From an uncultured Clostridium sp. (GTDB taxonomy: Bacteria > Bacillota > Clostridia > TANB77 > CAG-508), in assembly GCA_948471035.1 (NCBI GenBank), contig CAOKRC010000005.1, positions 1 through 64,000 of the forward strand: DNA of 64,000 nucleotides, read 5' to 3'. The notes below the pieces were generated by a model, which saw only the letters and a list, made by a program, of their open reading frames with translations, was not told the origin of the DNA and did not search any database. The translations under genes and the position numbers were made by a program. This document shows positions 8,021 through 16,452 of the stretch, piece by piece. How positions within the stretch are numbered: position 1 is the stretch's first letter; the number at the start of each line of letters is the position of its first letter.

Positions 8021-8899
8021 TTACTTATTTTTTAAGTATTTTTTTATAAATTTCTTATCTACTTGTGTTAGCATATCTTTCATATATACTAAATTTATAC
8101 TTAACTCTGGCAATTTTATTGGCAATTCAACTTCGTATAATTCGCCATTTTCTAATTGTTTTTTTACAGCTTCTTTCATTACATAAGCTATTCCTAGTCC
8201 ATTCATTACGGCTTCTACTCTTATTTCTGTTGTATCACATTTCATATTTGGTTTTATTTTTACTTTGTGTTCTTTTAGAACTTTAAATAAATTTTTAGTA
8301 GAATTTGTATTGTCAAAATTTAATATATATCGTAAATCTTCTAGTTCTTTTACATTTTCAATTTTTAGTGGCTCTTTCGCAACAAATATATTGTTTACTT
8401 TTTTTAATTCTTCAATTACAAACTCATCTGTTTCTGTTGGTATAACATCTGTTATTACAAAACCAAGTTTGTGATTTTTTAACATCTCAAACATTTCACT
8501 TGGATTTGCACCACAAGTTAACTCAATATTTAAGTTTGGAAAATCATTTTTGGCTTTTTTGATATATTCCATTAAGTAATAATTAGTCAAGTGAGATTGA
8601 CACCCTAAATTTATAGTACCATTAGCTAAATCATTTTTTTCTTTTATTACTTTTTCGGCAAAATCAAAGGAAGAAATACTTTTATTAACCATTTCAAATA
8701 ATTCTTTTCCCTTTTCTGTTAGCTTTACTCCATTTTTTTCTCTATAAAATAGTTTCACATCTAATTGATTTTCTAAATTGCTTATCTGTGTACTAATATT
8801 AGCTGGAGTCTGATCTAATTTATTTCCTGCATCTGCATAGCTTTTAGAACTTGCAACTACACAAAATATCTTATACAAATTATAATTTACATTAGACAT
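8021..8899 (-). CDS. LysR-family transcriptional regulator
   Basis: About 292 residues. The N-terminal winged helix (NYNLYKIFCVVASSKSYADAGNKL ... ANISTQISNLENQLDVKLFYRE) is a standard LysR reader head. The effector domain begins at GTINLGCQSHL (about 90) and keeps the two-lobed periplasmic-binding layout. The ATG at 8899 has AGAGGTG at good spacing; a more upstream ATG at 8914 does not. It stands alone between two terminators, so the target genes are not obvious. It may control the adjacent radical-SAM/receiver gene. Base use is like its neighbours and there is no in-frame CGG. Confidence 0.88.
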   Translation of the reverse strand: MSNVNYNLYKIFCVVASSKSYADAGNKLDQTPANISTQISNLENQLDVKLFYREKNGVKLTEKGKELFEMVNKSISSFDFAEKVIKEKNDLANGTINLGCQSHLTNYYLMEYIKKAKNDFPNLNIELTCGANPSEMFEMLKNHKLGFVITDVIPTETDEFVIEELKKVNNIFVAKEPLKIENVKELEDLRYILNFDNTNSTKNLFKVLKEHKVKIKPNMKCDTTEIRVEAVMNGLGIAYVMKEAVKKQLENGELYEVELPIKLPELSINLVYMKDMLTQVDKKFIKKYLKNK

Positions 8900-8948
8900 A
8901 GTAGCACCTCTCAATCGCTATTATTATATCATATTATGTAAATAAAGT

Positions 8949-8981
8949 AAAGAGTTTTGCCCTATTTCTAGGCAAAACTCC
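8949..8981 (-). terminator. Terminator after the ToxN-CYTH gene
   Basis: GAGTTTTGCC ... GGCAAAACTC perfect 10-bp hairpin followed by TTTAC on the minus strand. Confidence 0.8.
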
Positions 8982-8986
8982 ATGTA

Positions 8987-10066
8987 TTATTCGTTATTTT
9001 GTTTTGAATATAATAAATTTGCTTTTCTAATATCAAACTTTGTTCCGATTTTTAGGTTAAGTGTTTTTACAAATTCTATTAGCTGCTCTATATTTTGTTC
9101 TGCATTTTCTACTTTCTTTGCTTCTAGCTCTATAAATATTCCTAAATCTTTAACATCTTGAATATATGCTATAAACTCATCATTTTCGTACATATAGTTT
9201 TTATCAATCATATTTAAAAATCTTGTATAACCTAATATATTCAAATGTTTTTCTGCTTCTTCTATGCTCATAACTTTTAATACAGACTTTTCTGTACTTA
9301 TCTCAAATCCATTGCTGTTATGATTTCTTCTTTTACAAACTATCTTTTTGTCATCTTCATTAACATATCTAATAATTAGTGTGTCTGTAATTCTTCCATT
9401 TTTAGGTGCAAATTCATTAGTTTTATCATTTTTCATATATATATCATCTAATGTAAATTCTTCTATGTATTTGAATCCTTTATCTTCTAAAACTTTAACA
9501 ATAGTTGATATTTCTTCAAAGACTTCACAAGTTATTTCTACATCTTTTATAAACTTTGTTTCTCTTACTGCATCTCCAACATATTCTTTTAATTTTTGTT
9601 CTAGTAACTCAAAATCACATGAAATGCTAATAAAAAATGGGATTTTTATATGTACTACATTTTTGTATATTTTCTTTGCTTTTGAATATATCACATTTTT
9701 ATTATCATTTATAAAATTGCTTTCTGCTTGTAAGAGATCTCTATACTTGTCCCCTCTACTATTAAAATCTAATAATTTTATTGCTGTTTCTGGAACTGGT
9801 AGCATTTCAGAGAATCTTATAATAGATACATTTTTTCCTTTTCTATCTTCTACTCTTATAAAACTAGGATTATCTTTGTACTTATCATAACCTACTTTGT
9901 ATGAATATAAAGGTGCAAAATATAAATAATTTTCTACCCTTAATACAATTCCTACATAAGGTCTTTTTTGCTCTTTATTCCAACTAACATGACTATCAAA
10001 TTTGCTCAAATAGTCTATGTAATCTTCATTTACTGTATAAAATTTTAGTGTTTCATTTTCTCCCAT
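8987..10066 (-). CDS. toxN: ToxN/AbiQ-like type III toxin fused to a CYTH domain
   Basis: A 359-residue protein starting MGENETLKFYTVNEDYI after AAGGAG. Residues about 5-175 follow the ToxN/AbiQ endoribonuclease: LKFYTVNEDYIDYLSKFD, RPYVGIVLRV, YLYFAPLYSYK, IIRFSEMLPVPE and a final CDFELLEQKLKEYV. Ordinary ToxN ends there. Here a second domain of about 180 residues follows with the CYTH (triphosphate tunnel metalloenzyme) layout: an N-terminal VEITCEV strand, TLDDIYM, NGRITDTLIIRYV, a KRRN strand, AYIQDVKDLGIFIELEA. The ExExK metal motif is degenerate. The gene is preceded by three 36-38 nt ToxI-like repeats, a weak hairpin and a consensus promoter, exactly the toxI-toxN architecture. I know of no such fusion in the described families; the CYTH part might sense or hydrolyse a triphosphate or modulate toxin activity (inference). 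Confidence 0.85.
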   Translation of the reverse strand: MGENETLKFYTVNEDYIDYLSKFDSHVSWNKEQKRPYVGIVLRVENYLYFAPLYSYKVGYDKYKDNPSFIRVEDRKGKNVSIIRFSEMLPVPETAIKLLDFNSRGDKYRDLLQAESNFINDNKNVIYSKAKKIYKNVVHIKIPFFISISCDFELLEQKLKEYVGDAVRETKFIKDVEITCEVFEEISTIVKVLEDKGFKYIEEFTLDDIYMKNDKTNEFAPKNGRITDTLIIRYVNEDDKKIVCKRRNHNSNGFEISTEKSVLKVMSIEEAEKHLNILGYTRFLNMIDKNYMYENDEFIAYIQDVKDLGIFIELEAKKVENAEQNIEQLIEFVKTLNLKIGTKFDIRKANLLYSKQNNE

Positions 10067-10085
10067 TTTTGCTCCTTTACAAACA

Positions 10086-10113
10086 AAACAGGATATATTA
10101 CTATACCCTGTTT
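10086..10113 (-). terminator. Attenuating hairpin between toxI repeats and toxN
   Basis: AAACAGGGT ... ATCCTGTTTTGTTTG on the minus strand, a short leaky terminator between the antitoxin repeats and the toxin, as expected for type III loci, where it sets the RNA:toxin ratio. Confidence 0.7.
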
Positions 10114-10120
10114 GTATTTT

Positions 10121-10230
10121 AAATCTCCCTACTTGAGGCAAGGGTTTTCCTAATGTATAACTCCCTACTTAAGGCAAGGGTTTTCCTAATGTAAATCTCC
10201 CCACTTTCGGCAGGGGTTTTTCCGATTAGT
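10121..10230 (-). ncRNA. toxI: ToxI-like antitoxin RNA, three tandem repeats
   Basis: Three head-to-tail repeats at 10121-10156 (36 nt), 10157-10192 (36 nt) and 10193-10230 (38 nt). In the transcribed direction each reads roughly ACATTAGGAAAACCCTTGCC followed by T(C/T)AAGTAGGGAG, with CCCT-N-AGGG type pairing that could form the pseudoknot typical of ToxI. The first transcribed copy has compensating G+C changes (CCCCTGCC ... GTGGGGAG), which supports base pairing. Repeat length equals that of known toxI (36 nt). Confidence 0.82.
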
Positions 10231-10259
10231 AATCATACGATTACTCTTTTAGTATATTC

Positions 10260-10288
10260 ATTATACACTATTTTTATAACATTGTCAA
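10260..10288 (-). promoter_or_regulatory. Consensus sigma-A promoter of the toxI-toxN operon
   Basis: TTGACA (10283-10288) and TATAAT (10260-10265) spaced exactly 17 bp, 30 bp before the first repeat. It is the strongest promoter-like sequence in the window, fitting a high-level antitoxin RNA. Confidence 0.85.
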
Positions 10289-10301
10289 ACAAATTTTTAC
10301 A

Positions 10302-10679
10302 CTAATTTCTTTTTTCCTTTATTTTATTCAAATTAGGAAATGTAGCAACAACAATATCTTTTAAGATTTCTAATTCTTCTTCATCACACTTATCAATGAT
10401 ATTTTTCAATATTTCTTTATTGGTGTATTCTTTATTATTACTCATTCTTTCTCCATATAATAAATAATCAGAAGATTCTTTTAATTTTGAACATATTTGA
10501 TGCAATGTATGTATGCTACAACTCTTGTCGCCTTTTTCTAAACTCAAAAGATAATTTTCAGTTCTATCTATCATTTCAGATGCTTTTTCTCTTGTTAATC
10601 CTATACTTTCCCTCGCATTTTTTGTTCTTTCTCCAAAGCCCTTCCAGTCTGTATATTCCTTTTTATCTGTTCTGCTCAT
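10302..10679 (-). CDS. XRE-family DNA-binding protein
   Basis: A 125-residue protein with an N-terminal helix-turn-helix (FGERTKNARESIGLTREKASEMI ... ENYLLSLEKGDKSCSIHTLHQIC, about 15-75) and an acidic helical C-terminus. It ends 14 bp before the toxI promoter, so it may be a neighbour that represses its own island genes. No partner is evident. No in-frame CGG. Confidence 0.75.
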   Translation of the reverse strand: MSRTDKKEYTDWKGFGERTKNARESIGLTREKASEMIDRTENYLLSLEKGDKSCSIHTLHQICSKLKESSDYLLYGERMSNNKEYTNKEILKNIIDKCDEEELEILKDIVVATFPNLNKIKEKRN

Positions 10680-10831
10680 TATTTCGCCCCCATACCAACA
10701 ATAATTTTTATAATTTCTGTTAGTATTATCTCATTTTAGGCAAAATAATATTAGAAACCAATAATAATTTATATTATTATTATTAGTCATTTTATAAGCA
10801 AATAAAAATACGATTTTAAATCGCTTTGAGT

Positions 10832-11338
10832 TTACATTTTTTGTTTTATCAATTTCATATACTTATCATTTAATTTTTGTAAATATTCAAGGTTAGCATT
10901 AGTAATTTGAGTATTTTTTACTACCCCATCTTCTTGCATTTCGTCAAAGTATCTATTGTTTAAGTATAATAGTTGTTCAACTATTTCTTGCTCATCAATA
11001 TTACAAGCTCTCAATGTTGCATATACATAAACATTATTTGAAAAATGATTTAATTCTTCCTCTTGAGCATTAGGAAAAGATTTCCTCACTTCTTCCTTTA
11101 TTTTTATTGTCATTTCTAATCTAAATGGCTTGTTCAATAATTCGCTATAATCTTTCACAATTTTCTTCTTTTCATTTTCTAAATATTGTTTTGCTTCTAA
11201 ATATTTTGCAATTACTTTATCTGTTACTACTGATTGTTCATATAGTTTATCATATTCAGTTGCATTATCAACAAGTCTATTTAGTTCATTTTCTGCATTA
11301 GTAATATCTTGATCTAGCTTTACAATGTCATACTTCAT
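10832..11338 (-). CDS. Helical protein with Spo0E-like N-terminus
   Basis: The ATG at 11338 follows AAAGGAGG, giving 168 residues; an upstream in-frame ATG has no RBS. The first ~60 residues form two helices with EYDKLYEQSVVTDKVIAKYLE, which resembles the SxxxD signature of Spo0E-type aspartyl-phosphate phosphatases. The rest is charged and helical. With a Spo0A-like regulator and a receiver-like domain in the same island, a role in phosphorelay control is attractive but inferred. It is divergent from an XRE gene that probably shares the regulatory region. Confidence 0.45.
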   Translation of the reverse strand: MKYDIVKLDQDITNAENELNRLVDNATEYDKLYEQSVVTDKVIAKYLEAKQYLENEKKKIVKDYSELLNKPFRLEMTIKIKEEVRKSFPNAQEEELNHFSNNVYVYATLRACNIDEQEIVEQLLYLNNRYFDEMQEDGVVKNTQITNANLEYLQKLNDKYMKLIKQKM

Positions 11339-11436
11339 AAATTTCCTCCTTTCATTTTCAAGGTTGTGCCTTTCAAATTGTAGCATAAAAAAATGATAAA
11401 ATCAACATACTTACAATAAAAGGAAGGAATTTTTTT

Positions 11437-11721
11437 ATGAGCAATAATAGAAATCCATATAATGGGCTAAAAGGCAGATTAAATGTTACTGGCGAAAATA
11501 TAAATCGTATTAGAGTACAGCAAAATTTATCTGCACAAGCATTATCTGATAAACTAATTATGATTGGTTTAGATATTCATAGGCAAGCTATTTACGATAT
11601 TGAATCTGGAAAAAGAACTGTAGCTGATTATGAACTTTGTGCAATAGCAGAAATGTTAGATACAACTTCTGATGCACTACTAAAAGATTTTTCTAAATAT
11701 GTAAAAAAAGAAAAAAATTAA
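11437..11721 (+). CDS. XRE-family regulator
   Basis: A 94-residue protein with a helix-turn-helix of the Cro/CI type (ENINRIRVQQNLSAQALSDKL ... IHRQAIYDIESGKRTVADYELCAIAEML). The RBS AAGGAAGG precedes the ATG by 7-8 nt. It is transcribed away from the Spo0E-like gene and closed by a perfect terminator. It is likely an autoregulator of that divergent pair. Confidence 0.8.
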   Translation: MSNNRNPYNGLKGRLNVTGENINRIRVQQNLSAQALSDKLIMIGLDIHRQAIYDIESGKRTVADYELCAIAEMLDTTSDALLKDFSKYVKKEKN

Positions 11722-11757
11722 AAGAGATTACTAAAATTTGAAATAGTAATCTCTTTA
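11721..11757. terminator. Perfect hairpin terminator
   Basis: AAAGAGATTACT ... AGTAATCTCTTT with a T run, directly after the XRE stop. Confidence 0.85.
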
Positions 11758-11832
11758 TTTATACAAATTGTAACTTATTTATAAAGTCTTTTTACTTGAT
11801 ATTCATAATGACTATCTGATTCTAAATTTGTT

Positions 11833-12723
11833 TTATGCAAATTTTATAGAATCAATAATAAATTTACTAATTTCTTTCCATTCATCTTCTAGTTCTTTGG
11901 TGCAATTAAAATTAACTAATCTTAATTTACCATCAACTGAAAATGCTATTATATGATTATATATTTCTGTATCTGAAGCCTGTGTTGTAAATTCTATTTC
12001 TCCAATTTTATGATTATTTATTTCCCAAAAGTTTACTTTTACATCTTTTGAATAATTTTTATATGTAGATTCCATTGTTTTTATATATTCTTCTATTTGA
12101 GTATTTTTCATTGCTACATCATTCATAACTAATGCTACATTTATTGTTCCTCTTTCATTTGTATAAACTAATGATGGTGGATTTCCATTTGGATATTTTA
12201 CATTTAACATTTCATCACTCATTATTTTAAATTCGGTTGGTATCTTTAGTGAAAAGCCTCCAAAATCTTCATATTGTGTTTTAATTATATTTCCTTTATT
12301 ACTTGTAATCTCCAATGTATTTTCTATTTCACTAATATACGGATCTTTATTAACAGATATATTTGTTATTGTAATAATACCACTAATTAAGGCAGCTACT
12401 ATACTTATAACTAATACTATTTTTAAAGATTTTGTTTTATCTTTATATTCTGGTATTTTACTTTCCTTATTGTATATTTGATACATCTCTTTTATATCTT
12501 TATCATTTTTTACATCTATAAGAATTATTGGAATTGCAATTATCATAATTAAAATTGAATTGATTATAGTTATATTATTGAGAATTAAATTTTTGCTTGT
12601 TGCAAAAACATTTCCTACAACCATTATCATTGTAAGCAATATAATAATTATTTCATAAACATAGTAGTTCTTAAATGCTTTGTTTTCTTTTTTCATCATT
12701 TTTTTAAATTCACTTTTTTTCAT
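11833..12723 (-). CDS. Membrane protein with extracytoplasmic domain
   Basis: About 296 residues from the ATG that follows TTGGAGGAAAAT. Two membrane helices lie near residues 25-75, a third at about 105-125 (IVLVISIVAALISGIITI). A soluble domain of about 160 residues follows (FGGFSLKIPTEFKIMSDEML ... YTNERGTINVALVM ... IIAFSVDGKLRLVNFNCTKELEDEWKEI) that has the look of PsbP/DUF-type secreted domains. No family could be named. It is the first (leftmost) gene of the one-gene units in which every gene is on the minus strand. Confidence 0.65.
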   Translation of the reverse strand: MKKSEFKKMMKKENKAFKNYYVYEIIIILLTMIMVVGNVFATSKNLILNNITIINSILIMIIAIPIILIDVKNDKDIKEMYQIYNKESKIPEYKDKTKSLKIVLVISIVAALISGIITITNISVNKDPYISEIENTLEITSNKGNIIKTQYEDFGGFSLKIPTEFKIMSDEMLNVKYPNGNPPSLVYTNERGTINVALVMNDVAMKNTQIEEYIKTMESTYKNYSKDVKVNFWEINNHKIGEIEFTTQASDTEIYNHIIAFSVDGKLRLVNFNCTKELEDEWKEISKFIIDSIKFA

Positions 12724-12774
12724 ATTTTCCTCCAATTTACTATTTTTAATATACTACGAACTTGCAATTTTTAA

Positions 12775-13128
12775 TTATTTCAACACTTCATTTAATTCTT
12801 CTAGTGATAATCCTCTAATTAATATATTATTATCTTTTTCATCAATAACAAATTTCATAAGTCTATTTATTGCTTCATAATAATCTATATCTCCTAAAAC
12901 TCCATTATTTGTTGTACTTACAAGCATTAGTTTCCATTCATCAACCTCTGTATTATTTACTTTATACAATAATCTCGGATTTTTAGGAAAGGAAGTTAAA
13001 GTGCCTTCTGTTAGTGCAAATGCACCAAATGGCTTACTATCTTTACCATTATAAAAATTTGGCTTTCCTATATAAGCATTTTCCCAATTATTATTTTCTT
13101 TTTTCTTAAATTTATCAAATAATCCCAT
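12775..13128 (-). CDS. Hypothetical protein (117 aa)
   Basis: A soluble 117-residue protein starting MGLFDKFKKKENN after GGAGATGTAATT. It shares the MGLF(D/N)K(F/K)KKK start with the DUF4241 protein upstream, suggesting a common N-terminal origin. LTEGTLTSFP and YYEAINRLMKFVIDEKDNN suggest an immunity- or SMI1/KNR4-like small protein, but I do not recognise it. Confidence 0.6.
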   Translation of the reverse strand: MGLFDKFKKKENNNWENAYIGKPNFYNGKDSKPFGAFALTEGTLTSFPKNPRLLYKVNNTEVDEWKLMLVSTTNNGVLGDIDYYEAINRLMKFVIDEKDNNILIRGLSLEELNEVLK

Positions 13129-13233
13129 AATTACATCTCCAATCTTTTTATAAATTACTATTCATGTTACGATTATATAATAAAAGACAGATAATTTCAA
13201 CTTATTATCTTCTTCACGAATTGTAATTTGTAA

Positions 13234-14016
13234 TTATAATCCAAATAAATCTGGGTTTACTAATGGTACAATCAATTCACAAATATCGTTATTCGAATCA
13301 TACCCCCAATAACTTTGATAAAAGCCATCACCCAATCCACTAGCAACCATAACTAGCTTATTTTTTGTATTAGGATTTTCCCATTCTATGAAATCTCCAC
13401 CTTTTCTTTGATATTGTGGAAATTTTTCATAACTTTCTTTAAATAGTTTAGCAAAATAATCATCATAGTGGTTTCCGTCTGGATTATCTTCATACCACTC
13501 ATTTATAAAATCTTTATACTCTTTTGCAACTTGTTCATCACAAATAGAAATCATACCTGCATCAACTGGAAAGCCACTTAATACTCCGTCTGTTCCAATA
13601 AATGCTGCACTTTCTTCGGTAGGATTAGCCAACTTATATAATATTGCTACTGTTTTCTTTATTTTCAATCTAACAGTACACATACGAACTCCTACCTCGT
13701 TACTTCTACAAATAGAAATTTCAACTGGATATTCTCCAACTGGCACTTGAATATTAAGAACTGGACTGTATTTATTTGATGGTAAATATGCAAGAGGATC
13801 AGCAACAACTATTTTACCTGTTGGACAATCAACTTTTCCAATGGTTAAATAAAATCTTGTATCACTTTTTACAAATTGTCCTCTTATAACATCAACATCT
13901 TTTTCGGTACTTGAAATATATTTTAAATTAGCCTCAAATCCCTTTCTAATGTCTATTTGTGTATTTTGCTCTTTGTCTACATTTACATTTTTCTTCTTTT
14001 TATTAAATAATCCCAT
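13234..14016 (-). CDS. DUF4241-family protein
   Basis: A 260-residue protein from the ATG after AAGGAG. The signature GKIVVADPLAYL, the VPVGEYPVEISICRS strand and the VRMCTVRLKI strand identify DUF4241, followed by the G-T-D-G-V-L-S-G-F-P turn and a C-terminal GLGDGFYQSYWGYD motif. Family function is unknown; members are common in genomic islands near putative toxins or immunity genes. The stop is followed within a few bases by the ACAAATTACAAT motif shared with other genes of this run. Confidence 0.75.
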   Translation of the reverse strand: MGLFNKKKKNVNVDKEQNTQIDIRKGFEANLKYISSTEKDVDVIRGQFVKSDTRFYLTIGKVDCPTGKIVVADPLAYLPSNKYSPVLNIQVPVGEYPVEISICRSNEVGVRMCTVRLKIKKTVAILYKLANPTEESAAFIGTDGVLSGFPVDAGMISICDEQVAKEYKDFINEWYEDNPDGNHYDDYFAKLFKESYEKFPQYQRKGGDFIEWENPNTKNKLVMVASGLGDGFYQSYWGYDSNNDICELIVPLVNPDLFGL

Positions 14017-14177
14017 AATCAATCTCCTTCACAACTTACTAATTGATGTTATCATTATATAATAAAAGACTGATATTATCAACTAATCATCTGCTCTATA
14101 ACTTGTAATTTCTCGAGATGATTATAACACAAAATGATAATAATTTTCAACTTCTTACCTGCATTTATGGTAATTGA

Positions 14178-14201
14178 AAAGGGAGTAAATTTACTCCCTT
14201 A
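14178..14201. terminator. Hairpin terminator, both directions
   Basis: AAGGGAGTAAATTTACTCCCTT perfect palindrome flanked by A- and T-rich sequence. It is itself nested between a longer inverted repeat (CATTTATGGTAATT near 14162 and AATTACCATAAATG near 14222). Confidence 0.7.
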
Positions 14202-14223
14202 CAATTTTACTTAAATTATTGAA

Positions 14224-14598
14224 TTACCATAAATGAAAGGCTGTTCTAACAAAGTAATTTATCAGTATTATTGCTATTATAATTGCTATTGTTCCGAAAA
14301 TTATTATATAATGTTTTATGATTTTTTTTGCTGTTCCAACATCATTATAAACTGAATCAATTTTTTTATGGTCTAATTCTCTTGCAATTACTTCTGGTAT
14401 TTCTGTTTCCTTTGCCATTTCATCCATACTAACATTGAATAAATTAGATAATTCTACTAATTTATCCATTTCTGGTGTTGTTTCTCCGAGTTCCCACTTT
14501 GAAACAGTTTGCCTTGCTACATCTAGTCTGTTTCCTAGTTCTTCTTGAGATAACCCTGCTGCCTTCCTTAACTTAATTAGTTTTTCGTTAAATTTCAT
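14224..14598 (-). CDS. XRE regulator with C-terminal membrane helix
   Basis: A 124-residue protein, start ATG 14598 after AAAGGAAGATG. Its helix-turn-helix (FNEKLIKLRKAAGLSQEELGNRL ... RQTVSKWELGETTPEMDKLVELSNLF) occupies residues 3-65. A membrane helix (IIIFGTIAIIIAIILINYF) lies near the C-terminus, so the regulator is probably membrane-tethered and senses an envelope signal. The 3' end carries one arm of an inverted repeat. Confidence 0.8.
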   Translation of the reverse strand: MKFNEKLIKLRKAAGLSQEELGNRLDVARQTVSKWELGETTPEMDKLVELSNLFNVSMDEMAKETEIPEVIARELDHKKIDSVYNDVGTAKKIIKHYIIIFGTIAIIIAIILINYFVRTAFHLW

Positions 14599-14749
14599 TG
14601 TTACATCTTCCTTTCTACATAATTTGATATTAACCAATATCTATTATTATTGTAGAATTTTATCGCACTTATTTCTACCATTTCATACTGGAATATTGAC
14701 ACTTAAACCTAACATTTTTGGAAATCTATCAATAGATTGTAATTTTGTG

Positions 14750-15598
14750 TTACTTATTATTTAATGTTACAATTACTAATTCTGGTCTATTATTTATTCT
14801 AAAAGGCAAAATACTATTCCCAATCCCCCTACTTACTACCATTGTTGTTTTATTTTCTTCAAATATTCCACTTGTATATTTAGGAAAAAATCCTTGATTT
14901 GGAGCAACAATTCCACCTATAAATGGTATTCTTATTTGCCCTCCATGTGCATGTCCTACTAAAATTAAGTCTAATTCCTTTTCTGCATAAGTATCAAACA
15001 ATTCTGGTCTGTGAGATAGCAATATACTATATTTATTTTCATTGTATTTTGCATTATCTAACTCAACTTTTATTATTTCAGAATCTGATACAAAATTTTC
15101 GTGAGCCATTCGTGGATCATCTATACCTATTAAGTTTATCTTTGATTCATTTATTTTTAACACTTCAGTTTTATTATCTAAAACAATAACCCTATTTTTT
15201 TCTAGTTGTTCTTTAAGTTCTGGATAACTACTAATATTGGATTCATGATTGCCAGAAATAAAGTAAATAGGTGCAATATTGTTTATATTTTTAATAAAAT
15301 CTGTAGCAACTTCTATATCTATTTTATTTGAATCAATTAAATCTCCTGTCAAAACAATAATGTTCGGTTTTTGTTTTTCTATTTCTTTTATTAAATCATT
15401 AGTTAAAGCATTAGATTTATTATTGTGAAAGTCTGATATTTGCACTATTTTATAGTTATTAAAATCAACAGGTATATTATGATTGATTATATTATAATTA
15501 CTTACTTGTAATTTGGTGTTTTCATAATGTAAATATATTCCACATAAAACTAATATTGCAATCATAACCGAAATTGTAATTATAGCTTTCTTTTTCAT
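14750..15598 (-). CDS. Membrane-anchored metallophosphoesterase
   Basis: A 282-residue calcineurin-type phosphoesterase. An N-terminal membrane helix (about 5-24) precedes the metal motifs: VQISDFHNN (DxH-like), VLTGDLID (GDxxD), FISGNHES (GNH), LSHRPE and LVGHAHGGQ (GHxH). This order matches the YaeI/YkuE-type family that acts on lipid-linked or cell-envelope pyrophosphates. The RBS is AAGGAGGTATCT. The stop is followed by the AAAATTACAAT motif. No in-frame CGG. Confidence 0.87.
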   Translation of the reverse strand: MKKKAIITISVMIAILVLCGIYLHYENTKLQVSNYNIINHNIPVDFNNYKIVQISDFHNNKSNALTNDLIKEIEKQKPNIIVLTGDLIDSNKIDIEVATDFIKNINNIAPIYFISGNHESNISSYPELKEQLEKNRVIVLDNKTEVLKINESKINLIGIDDPRMAHENFVSDSEIIKVELDNAKYNENKYSILLSHRPELFDTYAEKELDLILVGHAHGGQIRIPFIGGIVAPNQGFFPKYTSGIFEENKTTMVVSRGIGNSILPFRINNRPELVIVTLNNK

Positions 15599-15630
15599 AG
15601 ATACCTCCTTACAAAATTGTAATTTGTATG

Positions 15631-16281
15631 TTACTTAACAACTTTCTCTATCCTAGTATATTCATCTTCAGTTACCTGATAAATACCATTATAAGGTTGC
15701 TCAATATAATATTGATTGTCTTTTTTATAAATATAAGCTGATTTGTAATTTCCAGAATCATTTTTAAATTTGACAAAATATAATATATCAGGGTTAACTG
15801 GAATATCATTTACACTTTCTATATGAGTTTTTTTATCTGCAAAAACCTCATAAATTTCTTCTATTGATTCTTCATCGTTGAACTCTTTTTCATTATCATA
15901 TTGAGCTAAAGTATCTATTGTTATACTTGATATTTCTTTTAACTCAAATAAATTAATTACATATTCCTTATTTTTATTTAATTCTTCTTCAAATTCTTTT
16001 TCATATTTTTTCATTTCTTCTTCAAAGTCATTATAATCCATAAACCAAGTACCAATTTTAATGTCATCAAATCCTGCTAATGTATGAAAATCAATTACCT
16101 TATATCCTAAGCCAAAGTATTCTATTGTTCCTCCATCATTTATAATTCCTGCTGGATTTTGTATGCAGAAAATAGGTTTTTCTTGTTTTTGTACTCTAAC
16201 ATAATCTACTGCAAAAAATATTATTCCTAAAATAATTATAACTCCTAAAATAACTCCAATTACTTTTAAATATTTTTTCAT
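15631..16281 (-). CDS. Membrane-anchored hypothetical protein
   Basis: A 216-residue protein from ATG 16281; an upstream in-frame ATG at 16398 has no RBS. One N-terminal helix (IGVILGVIIILGIIFFAVDYV) anchors a soluble domain rich in acidic residues (DFEEEMKKYEKEFEEELNK). The early part (NPAGIINDGGTIEYFGLGYK) occurs in DUF-type Clostridial exported proteins, but I cannot name the family. It is followed by the motif ACAAATTACAAT and then the RBS of the metallophosphoesterase. Confidence 0.6.
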   Translation of the reverse strand: MKKYLKVIGVILGVIIILGIIFFAVDYVRVQKQEKPIFCIQNPAGIINDGGTIEYFGLGYKVIDFHTLAGFDDIKIGTWFMDYNDFEEEMKKYEKEFEEELNKNKEYVINLFELKEISSITIDTLAQYDNEKEFNDEESIEEIYEVFADKKTHIESVNDIPVNPDILYFVKFKNDSGNYKSAYIYKKDNQYYIEQPYNGIYQVTEDEYTRIEKVVK

Positions 16282-16452
16282 AACAACCACCAGTTTACCT
16301 TTCCTTTTATAAATTAACCTCAACAAAAAATTACTATATTTTATTATGCTTATATTATCATAAATTGGAATACTTATCAATATAACTATTCCCATCAAAA
16401 TTTGTGTGTTAAATAAGGAACAGATATAAAATACCTGTTCCTTAATATTTCT

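Noticed and set aside
9348..9890. 180-codon ORF on the plus strand
   Set aside because: Antisense shadow of the ToxN-CYTH gene with low-complexity composition and no RBS.
10121..10230. CRISPR array
   Set aside because: Three contiguous 36-nt repeats without spacers, followed by a ToxN-like gene; a toxI repeat array explains it.
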